From assembly GCF_003387355.1 (NCBI RefSeq), contig NZ_QUNH01000002.1, positions 1,121,986-1,185,985 on the forward strand: DNA of 64,000 bases, given 5' to 3'. A model generated the notes under the pieces. The model did no database searches and was not told the origin of the DNA. It saw only the letters and a program-made list of their open reading frames with translations. This stretch comes from Winogradskyella sediminis. GTDB lineage: Bacteria > Bacteroidota > Bacteroidia > Flavobacteriales > Flavobacteriaceae. Position numbers and translations under genes: made by a program. This document shows, piece after piece, positions 9,409-18,800 of this stretch. Position 1 is the first letter of the stretch. Each line of letters opens with the position of its first letter.

Positions 9409-11859
9409 ATGAAACATATTCTTTTAATCGTTGCCTTATTATGTGCAACAATTAGTAACGCACAATTAAGGACTACAAGCTATGTCACTGTCGGAGGTAC
9501 TGGTGACTACACCAATCAACCGTATGTACCACAAGCAAAATTTTCGCGTACGCAAACCATTTATTATCCAGAGCAAATTAAATTTAATGGTGAGATTACT
9601 GGATTACGATTTTTTACCGCGTTTTCTAACACAACGACGTCACCAACGCCAAATACCAACTTAATTTTTAAAATTGGTCATACAACCAAAGAAGAATTTG
9701 AATCTGGAGATGGATTTATTGCTGATGAAGATTTAACCGAAATTGGAATTACAACGTACTATGCTAATGCTTACGAGTTTATTCTCATTTTTGATGAGTC
9801 TTTTAACTACAATGGCATCGATAATTTAGTGATTGATGTTGAAGATGTCAATCCAGGGCAATCTTCGAGTGCCTTATTTGGGTGGCAAGGCACGGAAAAT
9901 TTTAATAATCCACCAACCCGAAGTAGAGTTCGTATTACGGAAGCTTTTGATGATGGATCTACATCAACCTCAGTGTTGTATCAGAATTCATTCGCAAAAA
10001 CGCGTTTCGATGGTAACTTGCAAGTCTGTCAAACCAGTTCTGTTGCAAGTATAGACAACGTTACAAATACCACGGCAGAATTCACGCTTAATGAAAATAC
10101 AGAAGCCAATCATTACAGATATGTTATTACTGAAGCTGGTGAGGATATTCCTGAATCGTATACTGTAACCAATGATCTTACATTTTCAGTGTCTGACTTG
10201 TTGCCTTCACAAGATTATTATGTCAATGTAAAAACCGACTGTGATGCTTTTGGTGTGACGTCTGGTTATCGTAGCTATTACTTTAAAACCAGACCAAATG
10301 CCTTGAGTTTACCATATACTATTGATTTTGAATCTGATTTTGCACGCGATTATGCAATACCGAATTACGGAGTAGAGATTAATGCTGAAGCGGCCAATGA
10401 GAGTGGTTTTGGGTTAATGCTTAATGGTCCTGGCTATCCGCAATATCTGAACTATGTTGATTACGGAGATCCGTTTGAAGAAAATCAAGATTTTATAAGA
10501 ACATTTTCAATAGATGTCGATCTTACTCAAAATGCAATTCATCCTATACTTAAATTTGATATTAATCAAACTGCTGAAGCATATTTACGTGTAAAAATAA
10601 AGCCCTATGCCGATGATAATGTTTACACAGGTGTTGCGGAAGATTTTATTTATAATGCAGCTTATGATGATAATGATTTTAAAACCGCTTCAATAGATTT
10701 GTCCCAATTTGTTGGCGAACTGATTACTATTAAGCTTGAAAATGTAAGCAAATCTACAACTAGAAAAACGTATTTAGATAATATTAAAATATTAGAAAAT
10801 GATTGCGAAGTCATCACTAATATAGCATCAGTTAGTAGCGACAATAGTATTGCGTTAAATTGGGATGCCACTGCTGATGGTGCCTATGAAGTGGTTGCTG
10901 CAGAATTTGAAGAAAATCCTAGTGTAGATTATATACCTGCGGATACTGAAAGCTATACGTTTTCAGAATTACCAGCAGCGACATCGTATAAGCTTTTTGT
11001 TCGTAATAGTTGTGAGACGTCTCATTCGCCTTGGTCAAAAATATATGCGTCCACTGATCCTGAATATTTAGAACCAGGTTACGATAATTATTTTAATGAT
11101 GAAGCTGTATTAGAAACTAATTTGTTTTCTGTAATGCATAGTGAATCTTCTAAATTAGAATTTGTAAATTATTCTGTTTATGATCGATTAGTGCTTCATC
11201 AACGCGACTCAAATGCTGAGTGGGTTGGAGGAGATGCTACAACGGAAACTCAAGCTTGGAATGAGAATAAGGATTTTTTAACAGGTTTAAAGTTTAAAAT
11301 CGATGGAGCTCATCTTTCCGACGGTAATGTAGATATTACATTTAATCAATTGCATCATTATAGCTCTACCCCTTCAAATTCATGGTTTAGAATCCTCATT
11401 AATGGAGAACAATATGGTCCTAGTTACAACCCTACCACAAGATATCAAGATCCTTTAACTACGGTAAGTGTAGATTTAGATCCGTATTTGGGAGGTGATA
11501 TAACCTTTGAGTTGCAACATGTTGGACGCACTAAAGATTATTTTTCATTCACGCCAATTGGAGGAGATGGTACAGTTATTAATAGAATAGTGTTTACAGG
11601 AAATGCCTTGTCTATTGACGATTCAGAACATCTTTCAGTAAAGTTATATCCTAATCCTGCAACATCAGAAGTTCTTATTGAAGGACTGCAACACCAAAGC
11701 GAACTTACTATTGTGGATGTAAATGGAAGAGCGCTTAAATCGTTTACCTCACGTAATACTTCTGCTTCATTAGATGTGTCTGAATATAATTCGGGTTTAT
11801 ATTTTGTTGAAATTAAATCAGGAGAGCAATTGCAAACATTAAAATTTATAAAACAATAA
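9409..11859 (+). CDS. T9SS-secreted fibronectin type III/jelly-roll protein
   Basis: The 816-residue protein starts with a signal peptide (MKHILLIVALLCATISNAQ) and ends with a type A T9SS sorting domain (about 740-816): LYPNPATSEVLIEG, IVDVNGRALKSF and SGLYFVEIKSGEQLQTLKFIKQ. Two FN3-like domains are visible, the first at about 205-300 (SVASIDNVTNTTAEF to YYFKTR) and the second at about 470-550. Jelly-roll-like segments lie between and after them (PYTIDFESDF; FLTGLKFKIDGAHLSDG). No catalytic motif was found. Export to the cell surface or medium through T9SS is expected from the tail. An adhesive or binding role is inference. The gene stands 54 bases after ade. Confidence 0.85.
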   Translation: MKHILLIVALLCATISNAQLRTTSYVTVGGTGDYTNQPYVPQAKFSRTQTIYYPEQIKFNGEITGLRFFTAFSNTTTSPTPNTNLIFKIGHTTKEEFESGDGFIADEDLTEIGITTYYANAYEFILIFDESFNYNGIDNLVIDVEDVNPGQSSSALFGWQGTENFNNPPTRSRVRITEAFDDGSTSTSVLYQNSFAKTRFDGNLQVCQTSSVASIDNVTNTTAEFTLNENTEANHYRYVITEAGEDIPESYTVTNDLTFSVSDLLPSQDYYVNVKTDCDAFGVTSGYRSYYFKTRPNALSLPYTIDFESDFARDYAIPNYGVEINAEAANESGFGLMLNGPGYPQYLNYVDYGDPFEENQDFIRTFSIDVDLTQNAIHPILKFDINQTAEAYLRVKIKPYADDNVYTGVAEDFIYNAAYDDNDFKTASIDLSQFVGELITIKLENVSKSTTRKTYLDNIKILENDCEVITNIASVSSDNSIALNWDATADGAYEVVAAEFEENPSVDYIPADTESYTFSELPAATSYKLFVRNSCETSHSPWSKIYASTDPEYLEPGYDNYFNDEAVLETNLFSVMHSESSKLEFVNYSVYDRLVLHQRDSNAEWVGGDATTETQAWNENKDFLTGLKFKIDGAHLSDGNVDITFNQLHHYSSTPSNSWFRILINGEQYGPSYNPTTRYQDPLTTVSVDLDPYLGGDITFELQHVGRTKDYFSFTPIGGDGTVINRIVFTGNALSIDDSEHLSVKLYPNPATSEVLIEGLQHQSELTIVDVNGRALKSFTSRNTSASLDVSEYNSGLYFVEIKSGEQLQTLKFIKQ

Positions 11860-11924
11860 CTAGTTGAAGTTGACGTACTTATTTGGTGTAGAAGTCATCT
11901 TTTAACTCTTAAATTATTAAATAT

Positions 11925-13808
11925 ATGATTAAGTATTGTCTTTTTATAGTCTTATTTGTCGTAGGATTATTGAGCTGTAGTGAAACCAAACATCAAGCGA
12001 TTGCAACCTCAGAGGTTGATCAATCTGAAGAGGCATATGCAAAAGATAATTACACCAAAAAAGAAGTGATGATTGGTATGCGCGATGGTATAAAACTGCA
12101 CACTACCATTTATACACCAAAAGACACGACTAAAACCTACCCGATTTTAATGATGCGAACTCCATATAGCTGTCGTCCATATGGTGATGATGAATTTAAA
12201 GCTAAATTAGGCCCTAATAAATACCTAATGGAAGAGGGGAATATAATGGTGTATCAAGATGTGCGAGGTCGTTGGAATAGTGAAGGGGTTTACGATAACA
12301 TGCGTGCTTATATTCCGAATAAAGCAGGAAACCAAACCGACGAGGCTAGTGATACTTATGATACGATTGAATGGTTAATCAACAACGTAGAACATAATAA
12401 TGGTAACGTTGGGACGTATGGCATTTCATATCCTGGGTTTTATGCCACGTATTCTTTATTAGACTCACATCCGGCATTAAAAGCCGTGTCTCCTCAAGCC
12501 TGTATTGGCGATTTCTTTTTTGATGATTTTATTCATAATGGTGCTTATTTATTAAGTTATTGGAGAGTCTCAGGTTTGTTTGGCTATATGAAGGATCAAC
12601 CTACAACAGAATCTTGGTATACATTACCCGATTTAAAAACAGAAGACCAACATCAGTTTTTCTTAGATCATATGCCTTTAAGTAAATTAGATCAGTATTA
12701 CGATAGTACCAATGTATTTATGCAGCAACTGAAAACACATGTAACTTATGATGAATTTTGGCAATCGAGAGGTATTATTCAACATTTAAAAGACATTAAG
12801 CCAGCCACTATGGTTGTCGGAGGATTATTTGATGCTGAAGATTTATACGGTCCATTTAATACTTATAAAAGTATTGAAGCTAATAGCGATAATTACAATA
12901 CGGTTGTATTTGGACCATGGAGTCATGGTGATTGGGCTAGAAATAGCGAACGACAAGTGGTAGGAAATATTCATTTTGGGGATAGTATATCTGATTATTT
13001 TCAGAAAAATATTGAAACCAAGTTCTTTAATCATTTCTTAAAAGGTGAAGCTAATGGACATACAGAATTAGCAGAAGCGCACATGTTTAATACAGGGACA
13101 AAAGAATGGCAATCGTTTGAAACTTGGCCGCCAGAAAATACAGTAAAACAAGATTACTTTATGCAGCCTTATCAACGTTTAACAAAACAAGCGAATCGTA
13201 TGCTGGCAACGTCAGACTTTATAAGTGACCCGAGAAAGCCAGTGCCTTATACGGAAGATATAAAAGTCGGGTTTACACCGCGTAAATTCATGACCGATGA
13301 TCAACGTTTTGCCTCTAGACGTCCTGATGTCTTAACTTTTGAAACTGAAATTTTAGAAAATGATGTGACACTTGCAGGTGATATTTTAGCAAAACTAAAG
13401 GTGTCTACTACAGGAACCGCAGCCGATTGGATTGTAAAAGTTATTGATGTATTTCCTGCAGATACTAAAAATACAGACGATGTTCAAGATCACCTAAAAC
13501 TAAGCAATTACCATATGATGGTGCGAAGCGAAGTGTTACGAGGACGATTTAGAAATAGTATGACAGAGCCAGAACCTTTTGTGCCAAATCAAAAAACAGC
13601 GATTAACTTAAAGTTGCAAGACGTGTTTCATACCTTTAAAAAAGGACATAAAATTCAGGTGCAAGTACAGAGTACATTCTTCCCGTATATTGATGCGAAT
13701 CCACAGACGTACGTAGAGAATATTTTTGAAGCAAAGGCAAGTGATTATCAAAAACAGACCCATAAGGTGTTCAATGACTCATCTATTGAATTTACGATTC
13801 TGAAATAA
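11925..13808 (+). CDS. CocE/NonD family alpha/beta-hydrolase lipoprotein
   Basis: The 627-residue protein has a lipoprotein signal ending at VVGLLSC, so it is probably anchored in an outer or inner membrane. The alpha/beta-hydrolase of the X-Pro dipeptidyl-peptidase S15 family covers about 45-350. The nucleophile elbow GTYGISYPGFYA has Ser near 168. The acid is probably in GGLFDAEDLYGP and the His is in GPWSHGDWAR. The C-terminal jelly-roll (about 400-625, PADWIVKVIDVFP-like) is the PepX_C domain. Family members hydrolyse acyl esters or amides, including alpha-amino-acid esters and glutaryl-7-ACA, so the true substrate is open. It lies between a T9SS protein and a YheT hydrolase in the same direction. 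Confidence 0.88.
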   Translation: MIKYCLFIVLFVVGLLSCSETKHQAIATSEVDQSEEAYAKDNYTKKEVMIGMRDGIKLHTTIYTPKDTTKTYPILMMRTPYSCRPYGDDEFKAKLGPNKYLMEEGNIMVYQDVRGRWNSEGVYDNMRAYIPNKAGNQTDEASDTYDTIEWLINNVEHNNGNVGTYGISYPGFYATYSLLDSHPALKAVSPQACIGDFFFDDFIHNGAYLLSYWRVSGLFGYMKDQPTTESWYTLPDLKTEDQHQFFLDHMPLSKLDQYYDSTNVFMQQLKTHVTYDEFWQSRGIIQHLKDIKPATMVVGGLFDAEDLYGPFNTYKSIEANSDNYNTVVFGPWSHGDWARNSERQVVGNIHFGDSISDYFQKNIETKFFNHFLKGEANGHTELAEAHMFNTGTKEWQSFETWPPENTVKQDYFMQPYQRLTKQANRMLATSDFISDPRKPVPYTEDIKVGFTPRKFMTDDQRFASRRPDVLTFETEILENDVTLAGDILAKLKVSTTGTAADWIVKVIDVFPADTKNTDDVQDHLKLSNYHMMVRSEVLRGRFRNSMTEPEPFVPNQKTAINLKLQDVFHTFKKGHKIQVQVQSTFFPYIDANPQTYVENIFEAKASDYQKQTHKVFNDSSIEFTILK

Positions 13809-13815
13809 TTAGAAG

Positions 13816-13845
13816 ATGTCACCTTGAGCGCAGTCGAAAGGTCGC
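13816..13845. repeat. REP-like element, second copy
   Basis: The reverse complement of 13816-13845 contains TTTCGACTGCGCTCAAGGTG, closely resembling the core at 5313-5332. ACCTT/AAGGT arms form a short hairpin. It lies in the 54-base gap between the CocE and YheT genes, where it could affect mRNA processing. Confidence 0.5.
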
Positions 13846-13862
13846 TATAAAACTAAAAATTA

Positions 13863-14822
13863 ATGCCAGTAATAGAATCCACTTACAAACCACCATTCTG
13901 GGCCAAAAAGAGTTTTGTGTCTACTGTGTTTTCAGGATTAGCCCGAAGTGTGAAAGGGGTAGAGCAAACACGGGAACGCATCACCTTACCTGATACTGAT
14001 TTTGTAGATTTAGACTGGAGCTATGCTCAAGAAAAATCTAATAAAGTGATTATTTTACTTCATGGTTTAGAAGGCAGTGCGCAGCGTCCATATATTACGG
14101 GAACTGCAAAGTTATTCAATCATCATAACATCGATGCTTGTGCGGTGAATTTTAGAGGCTGTAGCGGTGAACCTAACACCTTATTTCGAAGTTACCATTC
14201 TGGTGCTACAGAAGATTTAGACGCTGTGGTGCAACATTTGTTATTAAAAGGACAATACGACGAAATCTATATTAAAGGTATTAGTTTAGGGGCAAATATG
14301 GTTTTGAAATATGTGGGTGAAGGAAGGGAAATTCCAGCAGAATTAAAGTCTGTTATTGCAGTATCTACACCTTGTGACCTAAAAGGCTCTTGTGGTGAAT
14401 TATTAAGTTTGAAAAACAAACATTACGCGATTCGATTTTTAGCACATTTAAAAGAGAAGCTTAAGCCTAAATTAGAACAATTCCCTAATGATCTATCATT
14501 GGCCGATTTTAATGCGATTAAAACTTTAATCGATTTTGATGATATTTATACGGCAAAAGCACATGGTTTTGAGAGCGCTTTAGATTATTATAAGAAAGCA
14601 AGTTGTTTACAGTTTCTTCCAAATATTAAAGTTCCTTCTTTAATTATAAATGCACTTAATGATTCATTTTTATCTCCAGAATGTTATCCTGTAAAAGAAG
14701 CCAAACAAAATTCTAATCTCTTTTTAGAAATGCCAAAATATGGTGGGCATGTTGGGTTTGTGGATAAGAAAAATATATACTACAATGAAAAACGTGCTTT
14801 GGCGTTTGTGAGAGATAATTAG
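13863..14822 (+). CDS. YheT family alpha/beta hydrolase
   Basis: The 319-residue cytoplasmic hydrolase carries the YheT/AB-hydrolase pattern: HGLEGSAQRPYITG (oxyanion region, about 62-75), VNFRGCSGEPN, the nucleophile motif KGISLGANMVLKY (Ser near 142) and GGHVGFVD near the C-terminus for the catalytic His. Family members are esterases or thioesterases of unsettled substrate. The start ATG 13863 gives MPVIESTYKPPFWAKKSFVST, matching the usual beginning (PFW-K). It follows the CocE lipoprotein gene by 54 bases, which contain a REP-like element, so cotranscription is possible. Confidence 0.87.
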   Translation: MPVIESTYKPPFWAKKSFVSTVFSGLARSVKGVEQTRERITLPDTDFVDLDWSYAQEKSNKVIILLHGLEGSAQRPYITGTAKLFNHHNIDACAVNFRGCSGEPNTLFRSYHSGATEDLDAVVQHLLLKGQYDEIYIKGISLGANMVLKYVGEGREIPAELKSVIAVSTPCDLKGSCGELLSLKNKHYAIRFLAHLKEKLKPKLEQFPNDLSLADFNAIKTLIDFDDIYTAKAHGFESALDYYKKASCLQFLPNIKVPSLIINALNDSFLSPECYPVKEAKQNSNLFLEMPKYGGHVGFVDKKNIYYNEKRALAFVRDN

Positions 14823-15001
14823 GTTTTAAACAATATTTGTTTCTTAAAATCGAAAAACTTTTATATTCTTTATTACTTAAATGTTAAGATAAGGTGGTGG
14901 TAGTAATTTAATAATACAGGTAACATTTTTATGCGGTTTTTGTAATCGTTGTATAATACTGACGTAATAGGTCGAAGGCTTTAATTTCATTTTTTTGTGA
15001 T

Positions 15002-15871
15002 ATGAAACTGAAGCCTTTTTTTATCATCCAACTATGCGCTTTTCTAATCTTTTTAGCAAGAGCTTACCAATTTTATTTTTTCGGAGCACCTTTTAGAGCT
15101 ATCCTTTGGGATGAAAGCTTAATGAGTCCTATTGTTGAAAATGTTTTCAATACCTCTTGGTTCGATTATGCCACAAGTCCAGAAACCAACAAAGGCATCA
15201 CCAATCTTACAGTGTTTTTTAGCATCGTCCTATTTGTATCTGCGTTTGTCAGTCTATTTTGGAAACAGATTCCGTATGTAAGACTTAAAAAAAGTATTAT
15301 AGGGTTTAGTTTGTTTATCTTATTTATACTTGGTGTATGCATGGTTAAAGATAAAAACTATGATTTTTTACAATTTTTTGAGCTAACCATACAATTTGCA
15401 GCACCTTTAGTACTCTTTTTTACCAAAGACTTTGAAACCTTAAATAAACAAAAGCTTATTTTCTGGTTAAAGGTATCTATAGCATTAACATTTATTCCAC
15501 ATGGACTTTTTGCTATGGGATTCATATATGTGCCAGGTCATTTTATTGATATGACTATTAAAATATTGGGTGTAACCGAAACTCATGCTAGGCAGCTGTT
15601 GTTTGTAGTTGGATTATTAGATGTTATAGCGGCCGCTTTTCTATTTATACCTAAGTTGGTAAAACCTGCTTTTATGTATATCATTATTTGGGGTATTTTA
15701 ACAGCGCTAGCTAGAGTTGTAGCTGGGTTTAACTACGATTTTTTCCTCAATTCTATCCATCATTTTATGTATTTAACGGTTTACCGATTACCACACGGAT
15801 TATTGCCTTTAGCAACTTTAATGCTTTACGGCCTTTACGATAAAACATTAAAAACAAAACACAACAATTAA
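15002..15871 (+). CDS. multi-pass inner-membrane protein of unknown function
   Basis: This 289-residue protein has about eight hydrophobic helices (for example PFFIIQLCAFLIFLARAYQF, LTVFFSIVLFVSAFVSLFW, SIIGFSLFILFILGVCMV, FVVGLLDVIAAAFLFI, AFMYIIIWGILTALARVV). Conserved-looking polar spots are HGLFAMGF and the C-terminal SIHHFMYLTVYRLPHG, which carry histidines near membrane boundaries. I do not recognise the family; the helix layout vaguely resembles DoxX-like proteins, but this is not a firm call. The metallophosphoesterase gene starts 15 bases downstream, so the two are probably cotranscribed. The 179 bases upstream (14823-15001) are AT-rich and I see no gene there. Confidence 0.75.
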   Translation: MKLKPFFIIQLCAFLIFLARAYQFYFFGAPFRAILWDESLMSPIVENVFNTSWFDYATSPETNKGITNLTVFFSIVLFVSAFVSLFWKQIPYVRLKKSIIGFSLFILFILGVCMVKDKNYDFLQFFELTIQFAAPLVLFFTKDFETLNKQKLIFWLKVSIALTFIPHGLFAMGFIYVPGHFIDMTIKILGVTETHARQLLFVVGLLDVIAAAFLFIPKLVKPAFMYIIIWGILTALARVVAGFNYDFFLNSIHHFMYLTVYRLPHGLLPLATLMLYGLYDKTLKTKHNN

Positions 15872-15886
15872 AAACCAACCCTAATT

Positions 15887-18800
15887 ATGAAATTAAAATT
15901 ACCTCTAATGTTGCTTATGCTGCTTGGCCTAGTTCGCTTAGGTTATGCAAATAATGACAAGTACAGGCTTATTCTTTTAGATGATCCTGCTACAACAATA
16001 ACAGTAGCTTGGAATCAAATCTCAGGTTCTAATGCTTCTGTGTATTACGATACTGTAGATCATGGTACTGATTTTAACGCTTATACTTTTAATAAAACGG
16101 TAGACAGAGAAACGTCGGCAAAAGGAATGACTAATCAATTTGCAAGATTGTCTGGTTTGCTACCAAATACTATTTATTACTTTTTAATCCATGATAGTGA
16201 AGGTGTGAGTCAGCAATTTTGGTTTAAAACAGCACCAGATGACGATAGTCGATTGTTTTTCATTGCCGGAGGTGATTCTAGAAATAACAGAACACCACGA
16301 CAGAATGCTAATAAATTAGTAAGTAAACTAAAACCACATGCTGTATTATTTGGTGGTGATATGACCAATGCCGATAGTAATTCGGAATGGCAAGATTGGT
16401 TTGACGATTGGCAACTCACCACAGCTGCAGATGGACGAATGTTTCCTATCGTACCAGCTAGAGGTAATCATGAAAACACATCTTCTATCTACGATCTTTT
16501 TGATACACCCAATGCCGATTCATATTACGCCATGACCTGGGGAAATAACATGATAAGAACCTATACGCTTAATTCTGAAATTTCAGTACTTGGAGATCAG
16601 TTAACGTGGTTAGAAAACGATTTAAATACGGCTTCAGATTTAACATGGAAAATGGTGCAATATCACAAGCCAATGCGTCCACATACCTCTGGAAAATCTG
16701 AAGGAAATGCACAATATGGTGCTTGGGCACAATTGTTTTATGATCAACAAGTAAGATTGGTTGTCGATTGTGATTCGCACATGTCTAAAACTACATGGCC
16801 AATAAAACCATCGTCAGATCCTGGAAATGACGAAGGTTTTGTAATTGAAGAACAAGGCGGTACGGTTTACACAGGCGAGGGATGTTGGGGAGCACCATTA
16901 AGAAATAATGATGACGATAAGAGCTGGACAAGAAATTCAGGGTCTTTCAATCAATTTAAATTGGTCTTTGTAGATACCGAAAAAATTGAATTACGTACCA
17001 TAGACGTCAATAATGCCGATGAAGTTGCTGAAGGGAGTAATACAGATCCTTTTACTTTGCCAGACGCCTTAAATATCTTTTCGCCAGAAACTGGGAGTGT
17101 CGTTACTATTTCTAATGCTAATCTTACCGATAATCCTTGTCCTGTTATCGGTACAACTTGTGATGATGGAGATGCTTCAACATTATATGATGAAGCCAAT
17201 GGTTTTTGTAATTGTGAAGGTGTGCCAGATTTTGAATTGGTTGAAGAAACTATTGCAGTACAAAACAGTAGTGATGATGCTGAAGAAGAAATAGCATCCG
17301 GTCTAGTGCACACTGCAAGTGCCGATTTAGAATTAATACATGATAACGGAGATCAGTTAGTTGGTATTCGTTTTGAAAATGTGCAAATACCTCAAGGTGC
17401 TACCTTATACCGATCTTATATTCAGTTTCAAACAGCTGAAGTAAATACGGAAAATGATGCAGCTCAAATTATTATAAATGGTGAATTAGCGGTTTCAAGT
17501 GCTACATTTACGTCGAATACTAATGATATTTCACTTCGACCTTTAACGGCAAATGCAATCAATTGGAACGGTATTGCAGAATGGGAAACAGTAGGTGAAG
17601 TGGGTTTAAACCAACGTACACCATACTTAAACAATGTTATTTATGAAGTCATTTCTCAAAACGGTTGGGAAGCAGGGAATGCCATGACTTTTATTTTATC
17701 GGGTTCAGGATTAAGAATCGCGGAATCTTTTGATGGCATTGCAGCACCAGAATTAAAGTTATTTTACAAATTACCTTGTGAAGATGCTGGTACAGCTTGT
17801 GATGATGGTAATCCTAATACCATTTTAGATTTTGAAGATGGAGACTGTAACTGTATCGGAGTTGAAGAGTCTGCGACCTTAACGTTTCAAGTTAACCATC
17901 CAGATGACGATGCTGAACAAGCTGAAACGGGAGGAGCTATGTACACCGATAGTTCCGATTTAGAATTGGTTTACGATGCTTATGCGGATCAATTCAACCA
18001 AACCGTAGGTATGCGCTTTAATGGTGTTACTATTCCTCAAGGTGCTGTAATTTTAGATGCGGCAATTCAATTTACAACAGATGAGGTGAATACGCAATCG
18101 ACCAACTTAGTAATAAGAGGAGAAAAAGCGATTAATAGCTCAACATTTACAACAGATCCATTCAATATTTCATCCAGAGTGCAAACAGATGCAGTAGTAA
18201 CATGGAGCGATGTTCCGGCATGGGAAACGGTTGGTGAAGCTGGTGATAACCAGAAAACTCCAAGTTTAAGAACTATTGTTCAAGAAATTGTAGACCAACA
18301 AGATTGGCCATCATATAGCGCTATGTCATTTTTTATTACAGGTTCTGGTGAAAGAACAGCTGAGTCGTATAACGGTGATTCTGATGCCGCACCCCAATTA
18401 ATTATAACGTATACCTTATCGGAAAACGAATGTCCTGCGTATGGCACACCATGTGATGATGGAGATGTTAATACCATTAATGATGAAGAAGATGGCTTCT
18501 GTAATTGTACAGGTGTGCCAAATGATGTGGTAGAAGATGTTAAAGAGGTTCTTAATTCTAGTGATGATGCAGAAGAGGAAGTTGGTTCAGGACTTGTTTT
18601 TACACAAAGTTCAGATTTAGAATTGGTTCATGATGATGACGATCAGGTTATTGGATTGCGATTTGAAAATGTTCAAATACCTGAAGGTGCTACTTTACAT
18701 CGAGCTTTTCTTCAGTTTCAAACCGATGAAACTAGTGCTGAAACAGATATTACTAACCTAGTTATAAATGGAGAATTAGCAGCGGAAAGTGCAACGTTTA

